From positions 1 through 21,485 of the forward strand of contig JAUZEU010000280.1 in the NCBI GenBank assembly GCA_030838885.1: a stretch of 21,485 nucleotides of DNA. The letters are read 5' to 3'. Shown piece by piece: positions 1 to 7,310 of this stretch; position 1 is the first letter of the stretch; each line of letters begins with the position of its first letter. Under the pieces are notes generated by a model. The model saw nothing but the letters and a program-made list of their open reading frames with translations, was not told where the DNA came from and made no database searches. Both the position numbers and the translations under genes were made by a program. The DNA is from Bryobacterales bacterium (GTDB lineage Bacteria; Acidobacteriota; Terriglobia; Bryobacterales; Bryobacteraceae).

Positions 1-500
1 CGCCCCCTTCTCCGGCCCACTTCCGCCGCCGGTTTCCCGGTTGCCCAGCTTTTGACTGTGCTTCAGATACTACGAGGCAGTCCGACTACTGATGGAGCGT
101 TGCTCGCCACTTCGCTCTCGCTTATAGATCTGCTTACCCCGGTGCCATCCGGGGACTCCATCAGTTCTCCTGAGGTCACGCATTGTTCTTCCGTACCGTG
201 CCGCCTGCAAGCACCTTGGTGCGGTGGGTGAATGAGAACGCCTTCGCCTCTATACTGCAGGCTCGACCTTGCCCCACCTTTGGCCGACCAGTTCATCTAT
301 GGGGTAGCCCCCTCGATTACGGCCCGGTACTTCTCCTCATGCCCTTCAGATTCCACCTCACGGTGGACACCCTGCCGTCCGGAGTACTGCAAATGGTGGC
401 TTCAGGTTCGCCTTGGCTGTTTCCGGCTTTCGCCTTCGTGCCCGTTTAGTCTTGTCCATACCTTCCACTCTCTCCGGCCAGCGACGTATTATCGCCGCTT
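1..500 (-). mobile_element. Probable group II intron, 5' portion (RNA domains; reverse transcriptase outside window)
   Basis: Read on the minus strand, this stretch has no convincing protein but looks like a folded RNA. It has a GGCGAAAGCC hairpin near 429-438, GAACCTGAAGCC near 402-413, then short stems typical of group II intron domain I, such as GGTGTCCACC near 361-370 and CCCCGGATGGCACCGGGG near 137-154. From memory, similar leaders precede bacterial group II intron maturases of the class whose open reading frame begins after such a region; that recognition is family knowledge, not a search. The intron would be transcribed leftward, so the maturase and 3' end lie beyond position 1. The exact 5' boundary is uncertain, somewhere around 455-505, and I cannot see a clean GUGYG start. 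The short open frames within it look like shadows of the RNA. It could instead be another conserved repeat family. Confidence 0.55.
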
Positions 501-507
501 TTGAATA

Positions 508-571
508 CAGCGCTCCTCATCTGAGCGCTGGAGGGACTTGAACCCTCCCGATCAATGCGCTGCTCAGCGCA
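508..571. repeat. Cluster of three adjacent hairpins next to the intron-like element
   Basis: Three perfect or near-perfect inverted repeats are packed into 64 bases. The first is an 8-bp stem, CAGCGCTC at 508-515 with GAGCGCTG at 523-530. The second is a 6-bp stem, GGAGGG at 530-535 with CCCTCC at 543-548; on the minus strand its loop reads TTCAAGT, like a tRNA T-loop. The third is a 6-bp stem at 556-571, TGCGCT with AGCGCA around a 4-base loop. The motif GCGCT occurs in both outer hairpins. Such hairpins just upstream of a group II intron could be part of its target, but that is inference. No T-run follows on either strand, so a simple terminator is not supported. Confidence 0.6.
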
Positions 572-631
572 AAGTACTGACCCGTTGAGCCGCATCAGAA
601 TGCTCTTCAGCGCAATATCGTATTCGTGCAT
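572..631 (-). pseudogene. N-terminal remnant resembling Rpn/PD-(D/E)XK-type protein
   Basis: Starting at an ATG at 631, the minus strand encodes about 20 residues beginning MHEYDIALKSIL. This resembles the N-terminus of a family of Rpn/DUF4351-like proteins (putative PD-(D/E)XK nucleases) common in Acidobacteriota and cyanobacteria, which usually start M-H-[DE]-Y-D-x-x-L-K. After residue 20 the frame stays open to 446 but runs directly into the hairpin cluster and intron-like RNA, and no further family resemblance is visible. It looks like a gene cut by insertion of the neighbouring element. The match is short and from memory. The 36 bases between this and the end of dnaE2 hold nothing recognisable. 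Confidence 0.35.
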
Positions 632-667
632 CCCGCAACGTATAAGTGCCGCCGGGCTGGAAAAATC

Positions 668-3600
668 TCAGTGAAAATCGTGGGAGGGCGCCACCGGGGC
701 TACAGATTCGATTCCTGTAATACTTTGCGCCAGTATATGGATTACACCGTCCACGTTCTGCACTTTGCCTTCGATCAACAGATATGGCTCGGATAGTATC
801 GTCATCCGGGACTGCTCGAAGAGTTCCGGCAGGACAACAGCATTGAAGATACCGGTCTCGTCTTCGAGGCTCACGAACACAATGCCCTTTGCGGTGCCGG
901 GACGTTGCCTCACAATCACGGCTCCTGCGACTTTCACCCTTCGCCCGTTGCGCAGCCCTGGCAACTCCGCAGCCCGAGTGACGCCCATCGCGTCCATCTC
1001 ATCGCGGCGGAAGTACATCGGATGACGTCCAATAGTCAGGCTGGTGCCGTGGTAATCGGCCCCGAGGCGTTCGGCGATACTCATTTGCGCGAGCGGCGCA
1101 TCCACGACGCTTTCGGGTACGTCGGCCAACAGAGGACCGGCGGGTCGGCCCGCCAGACCAGCCTTCCAGAGCGCATCGCGGCGGTGTGCGGTGCCCAGAC
1201 TTGCCAGGGCGCCGACTCCCGCCAGCATCTCCAGTTCAGGCTTTCGCAATTCAGGAACACGCCGCGCCAGTTCGTCGACATCTGTGAACGGCTTTGCCGC
1301 AGCGACTGCCCTGCCGGCTTCAGCCCTCAAACGGCGCACGTATCGAAGGCCAAGGCGAAGATAATGTTCCGGCCCCTCGACCGTGCAATCCCAATCCGAC
1401 TGATTCACGTCCACGGGCAGCACGCGCAAACCGTGGCGTTGCGCATCTTTGACGAGAACCGCAGGCGAATAGAAACCCATCGGCTGATTATTCAGAAGTG
1501 CGCAGGTAAATGCCGCGAGGTAGTGAACCTTGAACCAGGCACTGGCATACGCCAGTAACGCAAAACTCGCCGCATGCGATTCGGGGAAGCCATAGAGTGC
1601 GAAGGAGGTGATCGAGAGGACTATCCGGTCGGCTGTTTCCCCCGTGATGCCGTTTTTCGCCATTCCGGCACGGAGCTTTACCTCGATGTCCCTCATGCGC
1701 GCTTCAGAGCGTTTGAAGCCCATGGCGCGGCGCAGATCTTCGGCTTCTCCACCCGAAAAACTTGCGGCTTTCATTGCCATCTTGAGCAGCTGCTCCTGAA
1801 ACAGCGGCACGCCCAGAGTTCGGGAGAGAATAGACTCCAGCATGGGATGCAGCGCATCGACGGCTTCCCTTCCTGCACGGCGAGCCAGATATGGGTGCAC
1901 CATCTGGCCTACAATAGGCCCGGGCCGGATCAGGGCAACTTCCACCACCAGATCATAAAAGTTCTCCGGCTTCAATCTGGGAAGCGTCGCCTGTTGTGCT
2001 CGGCTCTCCACCTGAAACATGCCGATGGTATCGCCCTTCTGCAAGGTGCTGTAGACGGCCGGATCGTTCGCGGGAAGTTGGCCGAGATCAATTTCTTCGT
2101 GCCAGTGATTCCGAACCAGAGTGAGGCAGCCTTCAAGAACCGACATCATGCCAAGACCCAGCAGATCTACCTTGATCAAGCCCAGGTCGGCGCAGTCTTC
2201 TTTATCCCACTGCACCACAACGCGACCCGGCATGGACGCGGGTTCCAGCGGAACCACTGAATCGAGCCGACCCTGGCAAATCACCATGCCACCCGAGTGT
2301 TGCCCCAGATGCCGGGGCAGGTCCTGCATCGAGGTCACGATATCAATGAAATTTCGGACGTGATAGTTATTGACATCGAGGCCCGCTTCACGGAAGCGCG
2401 ACTGATCCGCCTCCGGCTCGTTCCAACCCCATCGGGAAGAAAGACTGGACACTTTGTCGAGCGTCGACACATCGAAGCCCAGAACCTTGCCGGCTTCGCG
2501 TGCAGCCAGCTTTCCGCGATAGGTGATGACATTCGCCGTCATTGCCGCGCCGTGCTGGCCGTAGCGGTCATAAACGTATTGAATGGCGCGCTCACGCTTC
2601 TCGCCGCTGGGCAGATCGATATCGATATCGGGCCACTCACCACGCTCGTCGGAAAGAAAACGTTCGAACAGCAAATCCATTCCCACCGGGTCAACGGCGG
2701 TAATACCCAACGCATAACAGACAGCGCTGTTGGCGGCGGACCCACGGCCCTGGCATAGAATCCCCTCGTCACCGCAGAAGCGCACTATATCCCACACGAT
2801 GAGGAAGTAGCCGCCCAGCCCCAGCTTTTCGATCAGGCGCAGTTCCTTTTCAATCTGCTGTCGGGCTGCCTCGGAATAAGGCTTGTAACGGCGGCGGGCG
2901 CCGGCATCCGTCTCCTTCCAGAGAAGCGAATATACGGTCTCGCCCGGGGGCAGAGGGTAATCGGGAAACTGATATCCGAGGTCTTTCAGCGTGAATTGCA
3001 GACGCGACGAGATTTCCCTCGTGTTAACGATTGCTTCGGGGACATCCGAAAAAAGCTGCACCATCTGGGCGGGGCTCTTGAGATGGCGTTCGGAATTGAG
3101 TGAGAGCAGGCGGCCTGCTTCCGCGAGTGTGGTCTTGTTTTGCAGGCAGGTGAAAACGTCCAGCACGTTGCGTTGCGATTTCGAAGCGTGGCAAACACCG
3201 TTGGTCGCCACAAGGGGCAACTGCATTGACCTCGCCAAATCCATCGCAGCCTGATTGCGGACTTCTTCGTCGCGGTTCAGATGCCGCTGCAGTTCGACGT
3301 AGACATTGTCACGCCCAAAAATCTCTGTTAGATTTTGTAAAGTTTCCCTGTTCGTAGTGAGTGCAAGAGGTCCCTCGTCACCGCCCGTCAGGCAGAGCAG
3401 TCCTTCGGCAAATTCCGTCAGATCGTCTCGTGTTGCGGCCGGTTCCTGCCCGCCTTTTGGATGCTTTGTGCCTGCACGCAATTTCATGCGGGTGACCAGC
3501 CGGCAAAGGTTTCGATATCCGGCCTGTGATTTCACCAGAAGCGTGTAGCGGCTCTTGTCGGAAACGGTGATCTCCGTGCCGACATGAGCCTGGATGTTGT

Positions 3601-3817
3601 TTTTGCCCGCGGACTTGTGAAACCGCGCCGAGCCGTAAACGCCATCGACATCGGTAAGGGCCATCGCACCGTACCCATGAGCCACGCAGATTTCGATGTA
3701 CTCTTCAGGCGCGCAGGCTCCGCGAAGAAAACTGAACGCCGAGCGGGCGTGCAGTTCGACGTACGGGGAATCCGGCATCACCGCTTGCCGCAAAGCTGAT
3801 AAGCCGCGCGCCTCCAT
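668..3817 (-). CDS. dnaE2: Error-prone DNA polymerase III alpha subunit, DnaE2
   Basis: C-family replicative-type polymerase used for translesion synthesis and damage-induced mutagenesis in the cytoplasm. At 1049 residues it matches DnaE2, shorter than DnaE1. It has an N-terminal PHP domain (about 18-270), the polymerase signature GRGSAANSAVCYALG (357-371), the catalytic aspartates in PDIDID (396-401) and IKVDLLGLG (third aspartate 551), a helix-hairpin-helix region, and a C-terminal OB fold ending SHDFH, as DnaE2 proteins typically do. The PHP domain is degenerate: motif one reads H-A-R at 23-25 and motif two reads LTDVDG, so metal-dependent proofreading is unlikely. The start is uncertain: ATG at 3817 is given, but ATG at 3778 (MPDSPYVELH) fits the usual N-terminus equally well, and neither has a clear ribosome site. 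It begins 13 bp after the beta-lactamase stop. The usual partners imuA and imuB are not in the window. Confidence 0.96.
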   Translation of the reverse strand: MEARGLSALRQAVMPDSPYVELHARSAFSFLRGACAPEEYIEICVAHGYGAMALTDVDGVYGSARFHKSAGKNNIQAHVGTEITVSDKSRYTLLVKSQAGYRNLCRLVTRMKLRAGTKHPKGGQEPAATRDDLTEFAEGLLCLTGGDEGPLALTTNRETLQNLTEIFGRDNVYVELQRHLNRDEEVRNQAAMDLARSMQLPLVATNGVCHASKSQRNVLDVFTCLQNKTTLAEAGRLLSLNSERHLKSPAQMVQLFSDVPEAIVNTREISSRLQFTLKDLGYQFPDYPLPPGETVYSLLWKETDAGARRRYKPYSEAARQQIEKELRLIEKLGLGGYFLIVWDIVRFCGDEGILCQGRGSAANSAVCYALGITAVDPVGMDLLFERFLSDERGEWPDIDIDLPSGEKRERAIQYVYDRYGQHGAAMTANVITYRGKLAAREAGKVLGFDVSTLDKVSSLSSRWGWNEPEADQSRFREAGLDVNNYHVRNFIDIVTSMQDLPRHLGQHSGGMVICQGRLDSVVPLEPASMPGRVVVQWDKEDCADLGLIKVDLLGLGMMSVLEGCLTLVRNHWHEEIDLGQLPANDPAVYSTLQKGDTIGMFQVESRAQQATLPRLKPENFYDLVVEVALIRPGPIVGQMVHPYLARRAGREAVDALHPMLESILSRTLGVPLFQEQLLKMAMKAASFSGGEAEDLRRAMGFKRSEARMRDIEVKLRAGMAKNGITGETADRIVLSITSFALYGFPESHAASFALLAYASAWFKVHYLAAFTCALLNNQPMGFYSPAVLVKDAQRHGLRVLPVDVNQSDWDCTVEGPEHYLRLGLRYVRRLRAEAGRAVAAAKPFTDVDELARRVPELRKPELEMLAGVGALASLGTAHRRDALWKAGLAGRPAGPLLADVPESVVDAPLAQMSIAERLGADYHGTSLTIGRHPMYFRRDEMDAMGVTRAAELPGLRNGRRVKVAGAVIVRQRPGTAKGIVFVSLEDETGIFNAVVLPELFEQSRMTILSEPYLLIEGKVQNVDGVIHILAQSITGIESVAPVAPSHDFH

Positions 3818-3830
3818 CCGGGATCAGGGC

Positions 3831-4697
3831 TCATCGTGAAGCAACCTTGCCGGACACAGACCAGTCCCACGCGGCGCGCGCGATCTTCGCGATCACGCCT
3901 TCGCGCACCGCCGCATCGGCCGGGGAATCGGAGACAAAAACGACAACCGCGAGTGTTTCTCCGTTGGGAAGGGTGACCAGGCCCACATCATTGGTTGCTG
4001 CAGTGGTGCCGTTGACAGTGTTGGATGTCCCTGTCTTATGGGCCACCAGAGTTCCCGCCGGAAGCATGCCCAGGATTCGGTTGAGCCCGGTCTCCGTCTG
4101 CGTCATGCAGTCCAGCAGGTATTGACGGCTGGAGGGGGAAAGGCCGCGTCCGGTCTGAAGGGCGCGCAGCAGCAACATCATTCCGCGAGGCGTGGCCCAG
4201 TTGCGGTATTGCGCCTTGTCATCCCGCGCCATCTCCATCTCTGTCGTGGCAACCCTTACTTCGCTGATGCCAATCGTATCCAGATAAGTCTGAACCTTTG
4301 CCGCGCCCCCCACCACGCGCAGCAGGACATCCGAAGCGGTTCCATCACTCTCCGAAACCATGTAGCGCAGGAGTTCCCGAACGGTGATCTCACACTCCTC
4401 CGCCGGATATTTGTCCCGCAGTGGGCTGCGCAGTGCGGCAGGCACGAGTTCGGACTTCCGAACCGTCACGGACTGATCCAGTTTCAGAGTCCCCTCATCC
4501 ACAGCATGCAGCACCGCCATTCCAATGGGAAATTTGTACACACTTTGCATGGGGAAGTGCTCGGCGGAGCGCAGTTCCAGGGAGGCTCCATACCCGCCCA
4601 ACATCAAAGCCATTGCGCCTGCGTGCCCGTGTGCCTCACGGGCAATCTGTTCAAGATCCGGATTCAAGGCAGCAAATAAGAGAAATACAGGAAGCAT
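3831..4697 (-). CDS. Class A beta-lactamase, A2 (PER/VEB/CfxA-like) style
   Basis: Serine beta-lactamase expected to be exported and to hydrolyse penicillins or cephalosporins through an acyl-enzyme. Using ATG at 4697 gives 288 residues with a short hydrophobic leader (MLPVFLLFAA). The catalytic motifs are S-V-Y-K at 52-55, S-D-G at 117-119 in place of the usual S-D-N, an omega-loop glutamate at 153 in TEMEM followed by DDKAQYRNW, and K-T-G at 221-223. The QYRNW omega-loop and overall length resemble the PER/VEB/CfxA branch. The frame stays open upstream to 4898, but that part lies inside the preceding gene, so 4697 is chosen; no strong ribosome site is visible. It starts 10 bp after the neighbour's stop and ends 13 bp before dnaE2. 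Substrate range cannot be read from sequence, and a penicillin-binding or other serine hydrolase role is less likely given all motifs. Confidence 0.9.
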   Translation of the reverse strand: MLPVFLLFAALNPDLEQIAREAHGHAGAMALMLGGYGASLELRSAEHFPMQSVYKFPIGMAVLHAVDEGTLKLDQSVTVRKSELVPAALRSPLRDKYPAEECEITVRELLRYMVSESDGTASDVLLRVVGGAAKVQTYLDTIGISEVRVATTEMEMARDDKAQYRNWATPRGMMLLLRALQTGRGLSPSSRQYLLDCMTQTETGLNRILGMLPAGTLVAHKTGTSNTVNGTTAATNDVGLVTLPNGETLAVVVFVSDSPADAAVREGVIAKIARAAWDWSVSGKVASR

Positions 4698-4707
4698 ATG
4701 TTTGGAT

Positions 4708-6288
4708 CTACAGGGTCGGGATCGTCTTTTGCCGAATTTTGCTGACCTGTGCGGTCTGGCCTGCCTCCACAGTGACGGAAACCGGCGCGGAGTTCCGCTG
4801 CATCCAGTCGGAGTTCGCATACTCCACCTGCTGCGGGTCATCCCATGCGAATACCTGATACTTACCAGGTGCCAGATTGGGCACCGTGAAATGTCCATCG
4901 GCGCCGCTGATGATGTTTCGGGGTTGCCGGACGGCCTGGTCGCTGGCGGGCAACACCATTACCCACGATGCAATCGGCTTGCCCTCGGAATCCTCCACCT
5001 GGCCCTCCAAAGCTCCGGTCTCATCGCTCAGAACCACCTCAACGGAGCCGGCAGCCTGCGTGATCGGGATTTCTTCCTTCGAGATATCGCGGCCGCCCAG
5101 AGTCGCGCTCTTCAAATAAAACGGTCCGTTCGGCAGGCATTCCAGACGGTAATTACCCGGCGTCAGTTCGTTGATCGTGAACGAATCGCGGCCCTTGCCC
5201 CACGTCATTTGCCCGCCACCCGCCATCTGGTCAGACGATTTCAGAATCAGATTGATTTGGCGCGGGTCAGCCGCCGTCGCCTTCTTCGATTCAATCCGGA
5301 CTGTACCGGTGAGAGAGAAGCCGGGCTCCAGACTCACATTCACTCCGTCCAGATCCGCGCCGCCAACTTCCACAGGAACACGGGCTACCAGGCGCTTGCC
5401 GGAATCCCAGTAATCGGCGGAAAGCACGTACTGGCCGGGGGTAACGCCGCGGATTTCAAACCTGCCGTCGGCAGCCATGGTCGCAGGCATGCCTATGCGG
5501 CCGGCCATGTTCGGGAGTCGTTTGTAAAGCGAGACGGCAACACCGTGTCCGGAACTGCCGGACAGGGTCCCGCGAATCTTCACGGCAGGCACTCGCGCCA
5601 GCGTGAAATCCACACGTGCCGTGTTGCCTGCGATTTCCATGGCACTTGCGGCTCCAGCTTCGACCGGACCCGGATAACAGTGCTCCTGCACTCTCGAGTC
5701 GCCCGCCGCATCCACAACATTCATATTGAAGCCGGCCGATTGGGCACATACGATATATTTGCCGGCAGGCAGACCTGCGATGCGATACTCGCCAAGATCA
5801 TTCGTATTGGCAGAGCCCTGGCCCTGAAACGTCCGGCGCCCATCGGTCACTCTGGCCGCCATCGTGGTGATGGTGACATTCATCATCGGGTCGCCCTCAT
5901 CATCGATCACTTTGCCCGTAACCACTGCCTGAGGCGAAAGCGAGATCTTCGCGTCGTGCAAAGGCGAGTCCCTGGAAAGAATGACGGGGCGGAAAACTGC
6001 CCCCACCCGAGGCTGGCCTAAGCTTCCCTGGATAAAGCCGGGCCGTGTGGCTATCACCTGCGTTTGGCCGCAGGCGAGGCCGCTAAAAATCCACCTTCCC
6101 TGGTTATCGGTGGAAGTGCCGGATTGCACGTTCATGCCCATCACGGTGACGTGGGCCCGCGGGATCGCCTCACCAGTAGTGGCATTCACCACCACGCCGT
6201 CAATCGCGCAGTTGGAGGCAGGTTCGCCCATGCAAGGTCCGCATAAAGTCACAAGGCAGGCCAGCAGAGTGAGGGCGGGGCTTGTCAT
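4708..6288 (-). CDS. Secreted carboxypeptidase-regulatory-like repeat protein
   Basis: A protein of about 526 residues with no catalytic domain visible. It starts with a signal peptide (MTSPALTLLACLVTLCG, cleaved near MGEPAS), then about five beta-sandwich repeats of the carboxypeptidase regulatory-like (CarboxypepD_reg/transthyretin-like) type. Each repeat follows the pattern G-x-V at the start, then G-x-[FY]-x-[IVF]-x-[GN]-L-x-[PA]-G-x-Y; clear examples end LPAGKYIV, VTPGQYVL, LTPGNYRL and LAPGKYQV. Such domains mediate binding or structural roles at the cell surface and are highly expanded in Solibacter-like bacteria. An in-frame TTG at 6294 is possible, but ATG at 6288 gives a better leader. 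It lies 22 bp after the lipid kinase and 10 bp before the beta-lactamase, so it may be co-transcribed. Its ligand is unknown. Confidence 0.85.
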   Translation of the reverse strand: MTSPALTLLACLVTLCGPCMGEPASNCAIDGVVVNATTGEAIPRAHVTVMGMNVQSGTSTDNQGRWIFSGLACGQTQVIATRPGFIQGSLGQPRVGAVFRPVILSRDSPLHDAKISLSPQAVVTGKVIDDEGDPMMNVTITTMAARVTDGRRTFQGQGSANTNDLGEYRIAGLPAGKYIVCAQSAGFNMNVVDAAGDSRVQEHCYPGPVEAGAASAMEIAGNTARVDFTLARVPAVKIRGTLSGSSGHGVAVSLYKRLPNMAGRIGMPATMAADGRFEIRGVTPGQYVLSADYWDSGKRLVARVPVEVGGADLDGVNVSLEPGFSLTGTVRIESKKATAADPRQINLILKSSDQMAGGGQMTWGKGRDSFTINELTPGNYRLECLPNGPFYLKSATLGGRDISKEEIPITQAAGSVEVVLSDETGALEGQVEDSEGKPIASWVMVLPASDQAVRQPRNIISGADGHFTVPNLAPGKYQVFAWDDPQQVEYANSDWMQRNSAPVSVTVEAGQTAQVSKIRQKTIPTL

Positions 6289-6310
6289 ACACAAAGATTA
6301 TGACGCGCCT

Positions 6311-7261
6311 TTAACCCGCGGCGTACTGCTTCGGAATCAGAAGCGTGAGGGCATCCGGCACGGTCAGAATAGTGGCGGGGATACCGCCCACTGCTTCCCC
6401 GTCGGTCTGCACATAGATGCGAGTGTCCTCCGGGCATATAACCATGGCTTCGGTGGCACGGTAGATAGCGACGCCGGGTGTTGAGTACAACCGATTCGTG
6501 ACTACCGCGCCTACAAACCTCAGATAGTCCCGCCACTCGCGATTCTGAAAGACCACGATCTCGAAGTCACTGTCAGTCAGCCGAATGCGCCGGGCGATCT
6601 GGAAGTCCCCGCCGTAATTGCGAACTCTGGTTATCAGGGCAAAGCTGGCGGAATGAGATTCACCGTTCACACGAATGGTGAACTGCGGAATCGGGCGACC
6701 CAATTGTTTAAAGCCCCCGTGCCAGTAAGCCAGTTTGCCCAGGCGCGCTTTCAGATTGAGATCCAGTTCGTACACAATGCGCGCATCCAGCCCAATGCCT
6801 GCCATCAGAGCGAAATGGCGGCGCGCGTGCCCGGGTCTGTCATAAGCACCCAGCGAAATTCTGGTGGGGACAGCATACAGTAGCTGAGATGCGGCGCGAT
6901 CCGGCCTGTTACTCAGGCCGAGTTCGTTTGCCAGGACATTGGCCGTCCCTGCCGGTAAAGCGCCAAAAATGACTTTGGAACCGACCAGGCCATTGATCGC
7001 CTCATTAATAGTGCCGTCACCACCCGCCGCCAGCACCAGATCACAGCCGGCATGAGCGGCTTTACGGGCCAGTTCCCCTGCCTTGTTCGGGCCAGGAGTG
7101 GCGAAGAGTTCCACCTGGCGTCCGGCCTTCTCAAATACCTCGATTGCGGCGTCCAGACGCGCACGTTTGGACCCCTTCAGGCCGCCTGCGAAAGGATTGT
7201 AGATGATGCCTATGCGATGGAGTGGGTGAGAGATAATTTGAAAGCCAGTCGGAGTTTCCAA
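6311..7261 (-). CDS. Diacylglycerol kinase-family lipid kinase
   Basis: Cytoplasmic or membrane-associated kinase that phosphorylates diacylglycerol or a related lipid using ATP, feeding phospholipid recycling. About 316 residues, typical of the bacterial DgkB/YegS family. The N-terminal part reads IGIIYNPFAGG (17-27), followed by the nucleotide-binding signature GGDGT at 80-84 and the conserved GALPAGTANVLANELGL, then a C-terminal beta-rich domain ending in a VQTDGE motif. The only usable start appears to be TTG at 7261, since a stop codon precedes it directly and no ATG occurs in the N-terminal part. A TATAAT overlaps this TTG (7261-7266), so if that is the promoter the true start must lie slightly downstream. 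It heads the leftward four-gene block. The substrate, diacylglycerol or a sphingoid lipid, cannot be told. Confidence 0.9.
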   Translation of the reverse strand: METPTGFQIISHPLHRIGIIYNPFAGGLKGSKRARLDAAIEVFEKAGRQVELFATPGPNKAGELARKAAHAGCDLVLAAGGDGTINEAINGLVGSKVIFGALPAGTANVLANELGLSNRPDRAASQLLYAVPTRISLGAYDRPGHARRHFALMAGIGLDARIVYELDLNLKARLGKLAYWHGGFKQLGRPIPQFTIRVNGESHSASFALITRVRNYGGDFQIARRIRLTDSDFEIVVFQNREWRDYLRFVGAVVTNRLYSTPGVAIYRATEAMVICPEDTRIYVQTDGEAVGGIPATILTVPDALTLLIPKQYAAG

Positions 7262-7310
7262 TTATATCGAAGCGCAAGGGCGGCAGGCCTGAGGTGCGCA
7301 AATTACAACC
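7261..7310. promoter_or_regulatory. Divergent promoter region between lipid kinase and ligA
   Basis: This 49-bp spacer must serve both directions. On the minus strand a perfect TATAAT sits at 7266-7261, overlapping the TTG start of the lipid kinase; no good TTGACA is seen 16-18 bases upstream. On the plus strand, GAGG at 7291-7294 lies 16 bases before the ligA ATG, too far for a standard ribosome site. The promoter assignment is tentative. Confidence 0.35.

Noticed and set aside
183..504. Overlapping plus-strand frames of about 90 codons
   Set aside because: They lie antisense to the intron-like RNA, lack ribosome sites and show no protein family features.
523..606. Possible complete tRNA on the minus strand
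   Set aside because: A T-arm, a GAGC/GCTC D-arm and a GCGCTG/CAGCGC acceptor can be drawn, but there is no paired anticodon arm, the D-loop lacks GG, 7 extra bases separate the would-be variable arm from the T-arm, and the 5' half overlaps the coding remnant.
905..2758. Several open frames of 150-230 codons opposite dnaE2
   Set aside because: They are antisense shadows of a well-supported polymerase gene in GC-rich DNA, with low-complexity composition and no known motifs.
4525..6021. A 498-codon plus-strand frame
   Set aside because: It lies opposite the carboxypeptidase-regulatory-like gene and beta-lactamase start; composition is His/Arg-rich and no domain is visible, while the minus strand has a signal peptide and clear repeats.
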